From assembly GCF_016595415.1 (NCBI RefSeq), contig NZ_JAENIO010000030.1, positions 1-50,561 of the forward strand: DNA of 50,561 bases, given 5' to 3'. The translations under genes were made by a program, and so were the position numbers. The notes under the pieces were generated by a model, which saw nothing but the letters and a program-made list of their open reading frames with translations, did no database searches and was not told the origin of the DNA. The stretch comes from Roseibacillus ishigakijimensis (lineage in GTDB: Bacteria > Verrucomicrobiota > Verrucomicrobiia > Verrucomicrobiales > Akkermansiaceae). This document shows, piece by piece, positions 17,207-25,112 of the stretch (positions within the stretch are counted from its first letter, which is position 1; every line of letters starts with the position of its first letter).

Positions 17207-20089
17207 TTATTTGCAAAGGAAAGCGTCGAGGTTGAGCATGACATTGGCGACGACGGTCAAAGCGGCCACTTCGGCTGCCTCCTCGTCGCTCACGGGTTCC
17301 GGAACGGTGCCTGCCAACTGGTGGGCCTCGTCGCGGTTGTTCTGATAAGTGGGGAGAGTCTCTTCGTAGAGGGCGCGCAGGGCGTCCACCTGGGAAGAGG
17401 TTCCCTCCGTCAAGAGCACCTGGCGGAAGCCCTCTTGGATTTGCTCCTCCAGGTTGTCTGAGGACTTTTTCATGGTCCGGGCGAGGGCTTGGGCGGCTTC
17501 CACAAAGACCACATCGTTGAGAGTCATGAAGGACTGCAAGGGGGTATTGGTGCGGAAGCGGCGCAGCACGCAGACATCCCGGGAGGCCATGTCAAAGGTC
17601 TCGAAGAGGGGGTGGGGATTGGAGCGCTTGAGGTAAGTGTAAATCGCCCGCCGGTAGCGGTCCGGTCCTTCGCTCTCGACCCAGATGGTGTCGCCGAGGA
17701 AGGCGTTGGCAAAGCGCTTGATGGGGGTCGGCGGGTAGACCGGTTCACCATAGAGCTCGCGATTGAGCAGGCCGGAAACGGCGAGGGCTTGGTCGCGCAC
17801 CACTTCGGCGGTCAGGCGGAAGCGGGGACCGCGGGAGAGATAGATATTGCGCGGATCCTTCTCCAGGCGGTCCGGAGTGGCCGCCGAACCCTGCTGGTAG
17901 GCGGCCGAAGTGACGAGCAGCTTGAGCAAGGCCTTCTGGTCCCAGCCCGTTTCGACAAAGCGATGGGCCAGCCAGTCGAGCAAGTCGGGGTGGGAGGGCA
18001 GGGTTCCCTGCATACCGAAGTCTTCTTCAGTCTCCACAATGCCAATGCCGAAGAGGCGTGCCCAGTAGCGATTGACCGCTACCCGCGGGGTGAGGGGATT
18101 GTCAGCGGCGACCAGCCATTGCGCCACTCCCAGGCGATTGCGGGGAGCATCGGCAGGCAATTCACCAAAGGCCTTGGGCAGAGCCGGAGAAACCTTCTGG
18201 CCCAGTTGCATGAAGGAGCCGCGGGTCATGAGATGGGTCTCGCGCTGCTTGTCGGCCGGCAAATCCTCGGTCACCGGCACGCGAATGGGCTGGGGCAGCT
18301 CTTTCTTCAGTTCCGCGATTTGCCGCTCGATGGGATTGAGGGTGTTCTCGGTGAATTTCTTGGCAGGCTCACTGACTGCGGTGGTGGCAAGGCGAACGCG
18401 ACCGGCGCTGGTGCGCACCCAGGGACCCTCGAAAACCAGTTCCACTTCGAGGCGGGAGTCGGGGGCGAGGGTGACGGGAGAGGCCAGCTCCAGCACTGCT
18501 GTGCGGCGCGCGCGGAGACCTTCCTTGTCATGCTTCACCGCCCAACCGTATTTCTCGGGCTTTTCGCCGATGACCTTGCTGATGTCGTGGTTCGGCTGCG
18601 AGTGATCGGCCACGGCCTTGCTGAAGCGATGCCACTCCTGCGTGCCGTCGGCTTTCTTCTCCAGCAGCCGCACATGGGTCAGCACCACTGCGCCGCCACT
18701 GGCGCGACCAACGAATTCGTTGTGACTGACGTCGGGAATGAGCTCGAGGCGCAGGGCCGAGACGGGGCCGGCGGGCGCTGGTGCGGAGAGGCGATAAGTC
18801 GGGTAGTCCGGATTCGGGCCGCTGGCGAGCACCGAGCCGTCGTCTTGGGATTGCAGGACCACACCGTCGGTGCCCTCCATCTGGTCAAAGGTGAGAACTT
18901 GCCACGGCTTATGAGCGTCCACTTGAGTCTCCAGCTCGGCAATGCGGGCCTTGATTTCGCGGGTTTTCTCTTCGTGGCCGAAGGGCATCACCGGCATGCG
19001 CGGGCGGTCGTCGCGCTTGTCGGAGTCCGCCGTCTGGTTGAAGAAGGCGTAGAGTTGATAATACTCCTCGTGGCTGATGGGATCGTATTTGTGGGTGTGG
19101 CACTCGGCACAACGCACGGTCAGTCCCATGGTGGAGTTCACCGTCGTGCTCAAGCGGTCCTTCACCGCGATGGTGCGGAACTCCTCGTCATTGGTGCCGC
19201 CTTCGTTGTTGTTCAGGGTGAGGCGGTGGAAGGCGGTGGCGAGCTTCTGTTGCTCGCTGGCTTGGGGTAGCAAATCGCCTGCGACCTGCTCGATGATGAA
19301 CTGGTCGTAAGGCATGTTGTCGTTGTAGGCCTTGATGACCCAGTCGCGCCAAGGCCAGATGTCGCGATGCTCGTCGCCGGAGTAGCCCACGGTGTCGGCG
19401 TAGCGGGCGATATCGAGCCACATGGAGGCCCAGTGCTCGCCATAGGCCGGAGAGGCGAGCAGGCGGTCGGCCGCCTCCGCCACCGCTTGCTGGGGATTCT
19501 CGCGATAGGCTTCTTTGAATGTAGAGACCTCCGCAAGGGTGGGGGGCAAGCCGGTGAGGTCCAGCGCCAGGCGACGGAGCAGCTCCACCGGATTGGCCGG
19601 AGCGGTGGGTGCCAGGCCCAGCTTCTCAAGCTGGGCGAGGACAAAGTGGTCGACCTCGTTTTGGGGCCAGGCCGAGGATGCGACTGCCGGGGGCTCGGGA
19701 TTGGCGACAGGCGCGAAGGACCAGTGGGTCTCGTATTCCGCTCCTTCGCGAATCCATTGTTCCAAGAGCGCAATTTGTTCGGCGGAGAGCTTGTGGCCGT
19801 GTTCCGGCGGGGGCATGACGTCGTCAGGGTCATCGGTGAGGACCCGTTCCATGAAGAGGCTTTCCTCCGGTTTTCCGGGGATGATGACCGCATCGCCACT
19901 CTCCGGATTGGTCACTCCCGCAAAGGTGTCCAAGCGCAGATCCGCCTTGCGATCCCCCGGGTCCGGTCCATGACAGCCGATGCAGTTCTTGGAAAGAATG
20001 GGACGGATCTGGAAATTGAAGGAAATATCAGCAGCGAGACTTCCGGAGCCAAGGCTGAGGAGGAGTAGGTGACGGAGAACTCTGGACAT
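17207..20089 (-). CDS. PSCyt1/DUF1549/DUF1553 cytochrome-type exported protein
   Basis: A 960-residue exported protein. It has a signal peptide (MSRVLRHLLLLSLGSGSLAA) and then the Planctomycete cytochrome C1 domain with a heme-binding CIGCH in LSKNCIGCHGPDPGDRKADL. DUF1549 (PSCyt2) follows, about residues 150-370, with a second CxxCH (CAECHTHKYDPISHEEYY). A middle lectin-like beta domain precedes C-terminal DUF1553 (PSD1), which contains VAQWLVAADNPLTPRVAVNR, YWARLFGIGIVETEEDFGMQ and HPDLLDWLAHRFVETGWD. It therefore probably binds c-type heme in the periplasm and pairs with the DUF1501 protein encoded 1 base downstream. Its reaction is unknown. The start at 20089 was set by the signal peptide. 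It is divergent from the PL1 pectate lyase. Confidence 0.93.
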   Translation of the reverse strand: MSRVLRHLLLLSLGSGSLAADISFNFQIRPILSKNCIGCHGPDPGDRKADLRLDTFAGVTNPESGDAVIIPGKPEESLFMERVLTDDPDDVMPPPEHGHKLSAEQIALLEQWIREGAEYETHWSFAPVANPEPPAVASSAWPQNEVDHFVLAQLEKLGLAPTAPANPVELLRRLALDLTGLPPTLAEVSTFKEAYRENPQQAVAEAADRLLASPAYGEHWASMWLDIARYADTVGYSGDEHRDIWPWRDWVIKAYNDNMPYDQFIIEQVAGDLLPQASEQQKLATAFHRLTLNNNEGGTNDEEFRTIAVKDRLSTTVNSTMGLTVRCAECHTHKYDPISHEEYYQLYAFFNQTADSDKRDDRPRMPVMPFGHEEKTREIKARIAELETQVDAHKPWQVLTFDQMEGTDGVVLQSQDDGSVLASGPNPDYPTYRLSAPAPAGPVSALRLELIPDVSHNEFVGRASGGAVVLTHVRLLEKKADGTQEWHRFSKAVADHSQPNHDISKVIGEKPEKYGWAVKHDKEGLRARRTAVLELASPVTLAPDSRLEVELVFEGPWVRTSAGRVRLATTAVSEPAKKFTENTLNPIERQIAELKKELPQPIRVPVTEDLPADKQRETHLMTRGSFMQLGQKVSPALPKAFGELPADAPRNRLGVAQWLVAADNPLTPRVAVNRYWARLFGIGIVETEEDFGMQGTLPSHPDLLDWLAHRFVETGWDQKALLKLLVTSAAYQQGSAATPDRLEKDPRNIYLSRGPRFRLTAEVVRDQALAVSGLLNRELYGEPVYPPTPIKRFANAFLGDTIWVESEGPDRYRRAIYTYLKRSNPHPLFETFDMASRDVCVLRRFRTNTPLQSFMTLNDVVFVEAAQALARTMKKSSDNLEEQIQEGFRQVLLTEGTSSQVDALRALYEETLPTYQNNRDEAHQLAGTVPEPVSDEEAAEVAALTVVANVMLNLDAFLCK

Positions 20090-20108
20090 GGTTGAAGGAG
20101 GAATCGGG

Positions 20109-20134
20109 GGGCAGGTAAGCAATTAAGCACCTGC
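20109..20134. promoter_or_regulatory. Inverted repeat in the PSCyt1 leader
   Basis: Seven-base arms GGCAGGT (20109-20115) and ACCTGCC (20128-20134) enclose 12 bases, with T5 right after on the plus strand (20135-20139). It starts 19 bases upstream of the minus-strand PSCyt1 ATG. No plus-strand gene ends nearby, so it is more likely an operator or leader hairpin for the PSCyt1 operon than a functional plus-strand terminator. Confidence 0.45.
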
Positions 20135-20191
20135 CTTTTTCGGGGTTGCCGGCGGGGTCGTTTCCCGCTCTTTGCTACTTGTTTACTGCCA

Positions 20192-20229
20192 TCCGGACCG
20201 GAAATTACCCAAAAATCGGGATTTTTGGG
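20192..20229. promoter_or_regulatory. Two adjacent palindromes upstream of the PL1 gene
   Basis: TCCGG-A-CCGGA (20192-20202) is followed 5 bases later by perfect 10-base arms CCCAAAAATC (20208-20217) and GATTTTTGGG (20220-20229) with a 2-base centre. They lie 61 bases before the chosen PL1 start, a usual place for operators. The protein that would bind is unknown; the response regulator at 9907 is a candidate. Confidence 0.5.
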
Positions 20230-20289
20230 CCAGGGAAGAGGAGGGTTGGAGCTTGTCGGCCCCGGTTTCATTTGGCAGCTTGGCGAGTG

Positions 20290-21252
20290 ATGGAACAACA
20301 GACTTTTGGAAAAAATCGCCCCTTGGGAAGAGGAGGGGCCGTCCTTGTTTGTCTACTCGCGCTTGCTGGGGGACCGCTCTGGGCGGAGCTGCAGGCCGAC
20401 GGTTTTGCGGCTCTGGGAAAAGGCACTTCGGGAGGGGGAGAAGCCAGACCGGTCCGGGTGGCGGATGAGGCCTCTTTCCTCGCCGCGGTGAAAGGTCATG
20501 AGAAAAAGGTGATCCACGTCGCGGGTCCGATTGTTCTCAGTAAAAGTGTCTCTATCGGCTCCCACACCACTCTTTCCGGGGTGGCCGCGGATGCGGGCTT
20601 CTCGGGGGGGGCTTTCAAAATCCAAGGCGAGAACGTCATCGTGCAGGGGCTTAGCTTTGGGCCCGCGAAAGGCGACTTGATGGAGATTTCCGGGGCCCGC
20701 CGTGTTTTCGTGACCCAGTGCGATTTTCGCGATAGCAGTGACGAACTTTGTTCCATTGTGCGGGGGGCAGATCTGGTGACCATCTCCTGGTGCCGGTTTT
20801 TCTTCGAGAACCCGGATAGCCATTCTTTTGCGCATCTCATTGGCAATAGTGACAAGGCAACCGGGGATCGGGGCAAGTTACGGGTCACTCTCCATCACAA
20901 TTGGTACACGACCGGGGTGCGTGGACGGCAGCCCCGGGTTCGCTTTGGCCAAGTCCATCTCTACAACAATCTTTATGATTTTGCCGACACCGGCTACGCC
21001 ATTGGCACGGGCAAAGAGTGCCAGGTCCGCGTCGAAGCCACTCATTTCGCCGGAGTTCGCCAGGCGTGGAAGGACCACGGTGGCAGCAAGGATGGGCGTA
21101 TCGGCTGGCGGCACCTCAAGTTTTCACAAGGCTCGCATGAGCCCGGCTACATGGAAAATTCCTTTCCGGTCTTTGAGGTGCCTTACGAGTTCCAGCCCGA
21201 TCCGGTGGAGCGGGTTGCCGAAATCGTGCGCGAACGGGCGGGCCACCGCTAG
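20290..21252 (+). CDS. Pectate lyase, polysaccharide lyase family 1
   Basis: A 320-residue secreted beta-helix enzyme that cleaves polygalacturonate (pectate) by beta-elimination, normally using calcium. The N-terminus has a basic start, a hydrophobic core (GGAVLVCLLALAGGPLWAEL) and a plausible cleavage site. The beta-helix shows the usual PL1 progression: VIHVAGPIVLSKSVSIGSHT, TLSGVAADAGFSGGAFKI, VIVQGLSFGPAKGD, VTISWCRFFFE, and the signature VTLHHNWYTTGVRGRQPRVR, then FGQVHLYNNLY. The Arg of RQPRVR is the expected catalytic base region. The ATG at 20290 was chosen over the open frame to 20146 because the signal peptide follows it directly. With PL11 it forms a pectin-degrading pair. The stop overlaps that of convergent tag. 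Confidence 0.92.
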   Translation: MEQQTFGKNRPLGRGGAVLVCLLALAGGPLWAELQADGFAALGKGTSGGGEARPVRVADEASFLAAVKGHEKKVIHVAGPIVLSKSVSIGSHTTLSGVAADAGFSGGAFKIQGENVIVQGLSFGPAKGDLMEISGARRVFVTQCDFRDSSDELCSIVRGADLVTISWCRFFFENPDSHSFAHLIGNSDKATGDRGKLRVTLHHNWYTTGVRGRQPRVRFGQVHLYNNLYDFADTGYAIGTGKECQVRVEATHFAGVRQAWKDHGGSKDGRIGWRHLKFSQGSHEPGYMENSFPVFEVPYEFQPDPVERVAEIVRERAGHR

Positions 21253-21842
21253 CGAAAAGAGCAGCCTTCGAGGTGGTCGTTGACCAGTCCGCAGGCCTGC
21301 ATCAGGGAATAGGCGGTCGTCGGCCCTACGAACTTCCACCCTCTCGCTTTCAGCTCCTTGGCCAGTCGGGTGGAGGTGGGGCTGTGGGCGGGCAGAGAGG
21401 CTTTCTCCACGTGGGCCGGGCGTTCGCTAGCCGGGGGGACGAATTGCCAGAAAAAGTGGTCGAGGCTGCCGTAGTCGCCCACCAGCTCGCAGGCGCGGCG
21501 GGCATTGTTGATGGTGGCTTCGATCTTGCCCCGATGGCGGATGATGCCGGCATCGCCGAGGAGGCGGGCGACATCCTTCTCGTCAAAGCGGGCGACTTTT
21601 TCGAAGTCGAAGTTGGCGAAGGCGGCACGGAAATGGTCGCGCTTGCGTAGAATGGTGAGCCAGCTCAGGCCGGACTGAAAGCTCTCCAAGGCGACTTTTT
21701 GAAAGAGGAGGTGGTCGTCATGGACCGGACGTCCCCATTCGTGGTCATGGTAATGGCGGTAATCGTCCGCTGAATTGCCCCACCAGCAGCGGGGCAATCC
21801 GTCAGGACCATAGGCCAAGCCCTCTGGGAGCTCACTCGTCAC
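21249..21842 (-). CDS. tag: DNA-3-methyladenine glycosylase I
   Basis: A 197-residue base-excision repair enzyme that removes 3-methyladenine from alkylated DNA. Signature stretches are RCWWGNSADDYRHYHDHEWG, RPVHDDHLLFQKVALESFQS and GLSWLTILRKRDHFRAAFAN. The Glu in VALESFQSGLSW is the conserved catalytic-pocket residue. The zinc site typical of Tag is complete: an N-terminal Cys/His (RCWW, HDHEW) and a C-terminal His/Cys (NDHLEGC). The start codon is GTG at 21842-21840. It overlaps the end of the DUF2059 gene by 11 bases on the same strand, so it is the last gene of the ilvB-ilvN-DUF2059-tag transcription direction. Its stop overlaps the PL1 stop. Confidence 0.95.
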   Translation of the reverse strand: MTSELPEGLAYGPDGLPRCWWGNSADDYRHYHDHEWGRPVHDDHLLFQKVALESFQSGLSWLTILRKRDHFRAAFANFDFEKVARFDEKDVARLLGDAGIIRHRGKIEATINNARRACELVGDYGSLDHFFWQFVPPASERPAHVEKASLPAHSPTSTRLAKELKARGWKFVGPTTAYSLMQACGLVNDHLEGCSFR

Positions 21843-22347
21843 CAGCGGCGTCCTCCGCGTCGGCTTGATCTTCCATCACCTTTTCCTGGAAGGCCTGCAT
21901 GCGCTTCTTGAGAGCCTCCTGTTCGTTCTGGGCTGCTTCCATCCCGATTTGCATGCCCTTCTGGGTCAGCTCGGGCATGGTGTGGAGGACCTTCTGGCCG
22001 AGAGGAGTTTGGTAAAAGGCGTCGAGTTCGCGCAGCTCCTCCAAGGTGAAAGTCTCGGTGTAAAGTTCGGTGAACTTGGCGATGACTGCCTCCTGATCGA
22101 TATCTTCTTCCCACCAGGCGGTGAAGATCGTGTTCAGTTCGGCCACTTGGGCCTCATTGAGACCCATCTGCTCGATCATGGGCTGCAGGCTGGGTCCCAT
22201 GGCGGCATGAAAGCCGACGGCCATCTGCTCGCGCACCTTCATGGTGTCGAGGAGTTGGGCGGCCGCAGCGGCTTTGGGCTCCCCGTCTTGAGCTGGTGCC
22301 AAGAGGGTGAGCAGGGCGAGAGTTGAGGAGATAAGAAGTGCTTTCAT
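21832..22347 (-). CDS. DUF2059 domain exported protein
   Basis: A 171-residue helical protein with a signal peptide (MKALLISSTLALLTLLAPAQ). The mature part carries the DUF2059 pattern: AAQLLDTMKVREQM near the start and FTLEELRELDAFYQTPLGQK, then VLHTMPELTQKGMQIG. A charged tail follows (MEDQADAEDAAGDE). DUF2059 proteins are small periplasmic proteins of unknown function found in many Gram-negatives. It follows ilvN by 12 bases on the same strand and overlaps tag by 11, but nothing in the sequence links it to amino-acid synthesis or DNA repair. Confidence 0.85.
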   Translation of the reverse strand: MKALLISSTLALLTLLAPAQDGEPKAAAAAQLLDTMKVREQMAVGFHAAMGPSLQPMIEQMGLNEAQVAELNTIFTAWWEEDIDQEAVIAKFTELYTETFTLEELRELDAFYQTPLGQKVLHTMPELTQKGMQIGMEAAQNEQEALKKRMQAFQEKVMEDQADAEDAAGDE

Positions 22348-22359
22348 CGCACCCCCACT

Positions 22360-22896
22360 CTAGGTGGGTTGCTCGCCCCTGGCCATGACAACTTTTCCGG
22401 TGCGGACCGTTTCGATGATCTTGAAGGAAGAGAGCATGCCGATGGCAGCATCGATCTTCGGGCTATCACCTTGAAACATCGTGATCATGGACTTCGGAGT
22501 GAGATCGAGGGCCTTGCCGCCGAAATGGTCGACGATTTGCAGCGCTTCGGTGCGCTGGCTGGCGTCGACGAGCACTTTGACGAGGAGCATTTCCTTCACC
22601 ACCGCGTTCTCGGCGGTGTGCTCGTAGCAGTGAATGACGTCGATGAGCTTGTTGACCTGCTTGATGATTTGCTCCAAGCCCTCGGGATCACCTGAGATGC
22701 CGATGGTCATGCGGGAGAATTGCTTTTTGCGGCCTTCCGAGACCACCAGTGAGTCGATGTTGAAGCCCCGTCGGGCGAAAACCTGACAAATGCGCATGAG
22801 CACGCCGGGGTTGTTGTTGACGAGAACGGAAAGAGTGTGGGCGCCGCCGCGGGAAGTGTCCTCGGCCGGGGTGTCGGTAGTGACAATCGTTTTCAT
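22360..22896 (-). CDS. ilvN: Acetolactate synthase small (regulatory) subunit
   Basis: A 178-residue regulatory subunit of acetohydroxyacid synthase, which confers valine feedback inhibition on IlvB. Residues about 20-95 are an ACT domain (HTLSVLVNNNPGVLMRICQV, then FARRGFNIDSLVVSEG), and SRMTIGISGDPEGLEQIIKQ with VNKLIDVIHC matches the family closely. The C-terminal half (KEMLLVKVLVDASQRTEALQ; KSMITMFQGDSPKIDAAIGM) is the usual ALS_ss_C domain. It lies 88 bases behind ilvB on the same strand with a hairpin in between. The leader directly before its ATG is strikingly pyrimidine-rich and has no Shine-Dalgarno motif. Confidence 0.95.
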   Translation of the reverse strand: MKTIVTTDTPAEDTSRGGAHTLSVLVNNNPGVLMRICQVFARRGFNIDSLVVSEGRKKQFSRMTIGISGDPEGLEQIIKQVNKLIDVIHCYEHTAENAVVKEMLLVKVLVDASQRTEALQIVDHFGGKALDLTPKSMITMFQGDSPKIDAAIGMLSSFKIIETVRTGKVVMARGEQPT

Positions 22897-22943
22897 GGAA
22901 AGAGTTTAAAAGTTGAAGAAAATGAAGAAGGAGACAAGGAAAA

Positions 22944-22965
22944 GCGGGCGACCGGAGCCGCCCGC
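22944..22965 (-). terminator. Terminator-like hairpin between ilvB and ilvN
   Basis: Seven-base G+C arms (GCGGGCG at 22944-22950, CGCCCGC at 22959-22965) with an 8-base loop are followed on the minus strand by TTTTCC. It sits in the 88-base gap after the ilvB stop. The T-tract is short, so partial termination or an RNA-stabilising hairpin that lowers ilvN expression is more likely than full termination. Confidence 0.55.
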
Positions 22966-22984
22966 GTGAAGGGAAGGTCTGGCT

Positions 22985-24715
22985 TCAGGTGGAGCCAACG
23001 GGCTTGGCCATCTTGGTCTTGGGCGGCTCGGTGATCATGTCTTCAATCGCTGCACCGGCGGGAATCATGGGGAAGACGTTCTCGGTCTTCACGCACTCGG
23101 CATGAATGAGAATGGGACCGTCGTTGTAGGCGAGCGCTTCCTCGATCTTGCGGGAGACATCGGCCGGGCGCTTGATGTTGACGCTGGGAATGTCGTAGGC
23201 GGCGGCGAGTTTACAGAAGTCGGGGTTGCCGAGGAGATCGACCCCGGATTCCCGGTTGTCGAAGAAGAGTTCCTGCCATTGGCGCACCATGCCGAGGTAG
23301 TGGTTGTTGAGGACCACGATCTTGATGGGGAGCTTGTGAATCTGCGCGGTGGCCAATTCGAACAAGGTCATTTGGAAGCCGCCATCACCAGCGATGGAAA
23401 TGACGCATTTCTCAGGCTGTGCCAATTGCGCTCCGATGGCCGCGGGGAAGCCAAAGCCCATTGTGCCGGCCCCGCCGGAGGAAATCCAGTGGAAGGACTC
23501 GTCGTTCTTGTAAAACTGGGCGGCCCACATCTGGTGTTGGCCCACGTCGGTGGTCACGATGGCCTTGCCTTCGGTTTGCTCGTAAAGCTCGGCGATGACC
23601 TGCTGCATACGCAGACCACCCTGCTTGCGGTAGCTGAGAGGGAACTTCTTCTTGTAACCATCCAGGCGGGTGAGCCACTCGGCGGTCTCGAGGGGCTGCA
23701 CTTTTTCCAAGAGGTGGTTGAGAGCGGCTTTGGCATCACCCACGATCTGGACATCGGGGCGGATCATCTTGTCCATCTCCGCCGGGTCGATATCGATATG
23801 GATGATCTTGGCGTCCTGACAGAATTTGTCGGGCTTGCCGATGATGCGGTCATCGAAGCGGGAGCCGACATTGATGAGGAGGTCGCATTCCACCATGGCC
23901 TTGTTGGCATAGGCGGTCCCGTGCATGCCCAACATACCCAGAGAGAGGTCATGTGTCTCGGGGAAGACGCCCTTGCCGAGCAAGGTGGAAGTCACCGGGC
24001 TGCCCAGGGTGGTGGCCAGCTGCATGAGCTCCTTGTCCGCTCGTGCAATCATGCAACCCTGTCCGGCCAAGATGACGGGGCGTTTGGCCTGAGCGATGAG
24101 AGCCGCCGCCTCCTCCACTGGAGTGGGATCGATGGTCATCGACTCGGTGGGATCGTAGCCGGGCAAGTCCAGGGGAGGATTGAGGTCTCCGGTGAAATCT
24201 CCCGAGGAAATGTCCTTGGGAATATCGATCAAAACAGGGCCGGGGCGCCCGGTGGTAGAGATGTGATACGCCTCGCGGGCGATGCGAGCGAGCGCGTTGG
24301 TGTCCTTCACCAGATAGTTGTGCTTCACCACCGGGATGGTGATTCCGAAAATGTCAGCCTCTTGGAAGGCGTCCTTACCCAACATCCAGGTCACTTGCTG
24401 GCCGCAAAGCACAATCATGGGCACCGAGTCCATCATCGCGGTCATCAGTCCGGTCACGGTATTTCCTGCCCCAGGGCCGGAAGTGACCAGCACGGCGGCG
24501 GGTTTGCCCGTGGCCCGGGCGTATCCGTCTGCCATGTGGACTGCGCCTTGTTCGTGGCGGACCAGAATAAACTTCATCTTGGTCTTGACCGTTTCGAGCG
24601 CGTCGAAGATAGGAATGGCAGCCCCGCCCGAGTAACCGAAAATATATTCGATCCCGAGGTCATCGAGGGTTTTGATGAGCGCTTGCGCGCCGTCGAGTGC
24701 TTGTTTCTTGGCCAT
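22985..24715 (-). CDS. ilvB: Acetolactate synthase large (catalytic) subunit
   Basis: A 576-residue thiamine-diphosphate enzyme catalysing the first common step of valine, leucine and isoleucine synthesis (two pyruvate to acetolactate, or pyruvate plus 2-ketobutyrate). The catalytic Glu lies in [20 protein letters not shown], the substrate loop in [20 protein letters not shown], and FAD-region segments in [13 protein letters not shown]. The ThDP motif [15 protein letters not shown] runs to [18 protein letters not shown]. Length and end match the family. The ATG at 24715 gives [20 protein letters not shown], a normal N-terminus. It heads the ilvB-ilvN-DUF2059-tag series. I looked for an attenuation leader peptide rich in Ile/Leu/Val upstream and found none. 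Confidence 0.97.
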   Translation of the reverse strand: MAKKQALDGAQALIKTLDDLGIEYIFGYSGGAAIPIFDALETVKTKMKFILVRHEQGAVHMADGYARATGKPAAVLVTSGPGAGNTVTGLMTAMMDSVPMIVLCGQQVTWMLGKDAFQEADIFGITIPVVKHNYLVKDTNALARIAREAYHISTTGRPGPVLIDIPKDISSGDFTGDLNPPLDLPGYDPTESMTIDPTPVEEAAALIAQAKRPVILAGQGCMIARADKELMQLATTLGSPVTSTLLGKGVFPETHDLSLGMLGMHGTAYANKAMVECDLLINVGSRFDDRIIGKPDKFCQDAKIIHIDIDPAEMDKMIRPDVQIVGDAKAALNHLLEKVQPLETAEWLTRLDGYKKKFPLSYRKQGGLRMQQVIAELYEQTEGKAIVTTDVGQHQMWAAQFYKNDESFHWISSGGAGTMGFGFPAAIGAQLAQPEKCVISIAGDGGFQMTLFELATAQIHKLPIKIVVLNNHYLGMVRQWQELFFDNRESGVDLLGNPDFCKLAAAYDIPSVNIKRPADVSRKIEEALAYNDGPILIHAECVKTENVFPMIPAGAAIEDMITEPPKTKMAKPVGST

Positions 24716-25112
24716 AATTTGGGTTGAGAGGGTTTTTCGTCTCTGGTGGCTCGATTTGCAAGTCGAAAATTGTTATTTTTGGGCAAAAAGGTGATTTTTT
24801 AGGGTGCTCTCAACCTGAAAACGACGTTTTTTTCGGGAAATTGAGGTTTCTTCGCTTCTCTGGTGAGGGAAAGCGCGCCATTTTTGCCAATTGTTCTCTC
24901 CTTCGGTAAGGTGGACTCTGCGGTCTCTGGGAGGCCGTCTGCAGACTGTTTAAGGTTTCTGAAGCAAAAAGGGCCCGTTTGGGAAAAGCTTTGTGAGTTG
25001 GGGAGAGGTTTGTTTTTCAAGTGTTTTTATAAGGTCTGGTCAGGAGAAAGAGTGAAGGGGTTTGCCGTTCTTCGGAAATTCTCTTAAAGATAGAGGGAAT
25101 CATTCGGGGACT
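24716..25112. other. A+T-rich divergent intergenic region between ilvB and the giant gene
   Basis: This 397-base gap has visibly lower G+C than its surroundings and many short A and T runs. It must hold the promoters of ilvB (minus) and the giant gene (plus). No Ile/Leu/Val-rich leader peptide and no convincing -35/-10 pair was found. The 9-mer CCCAAAAAT of the PL1 palindrome recurs here on the minus strand (24774-24782). The last 40 bases before the giant gene's ATG contain no AGGAGG motif. Confidence 0.5.

Noticed and set aside
23102-24727. A 541-codon plus-strand open frame opposite ilvB
   Set aside because: ilvB is unmistakable on the minus strand; the opposite frame has no domain signature and a His/Gly/Asp-rich composition typical of antisense frames.
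24799-25020. Possible leader peptide for ilvB attenuation
   Set aside because: The small minus-strand frame has no run of Ile, Leu or Val codons and no paired hairpin/terminator arrangement.
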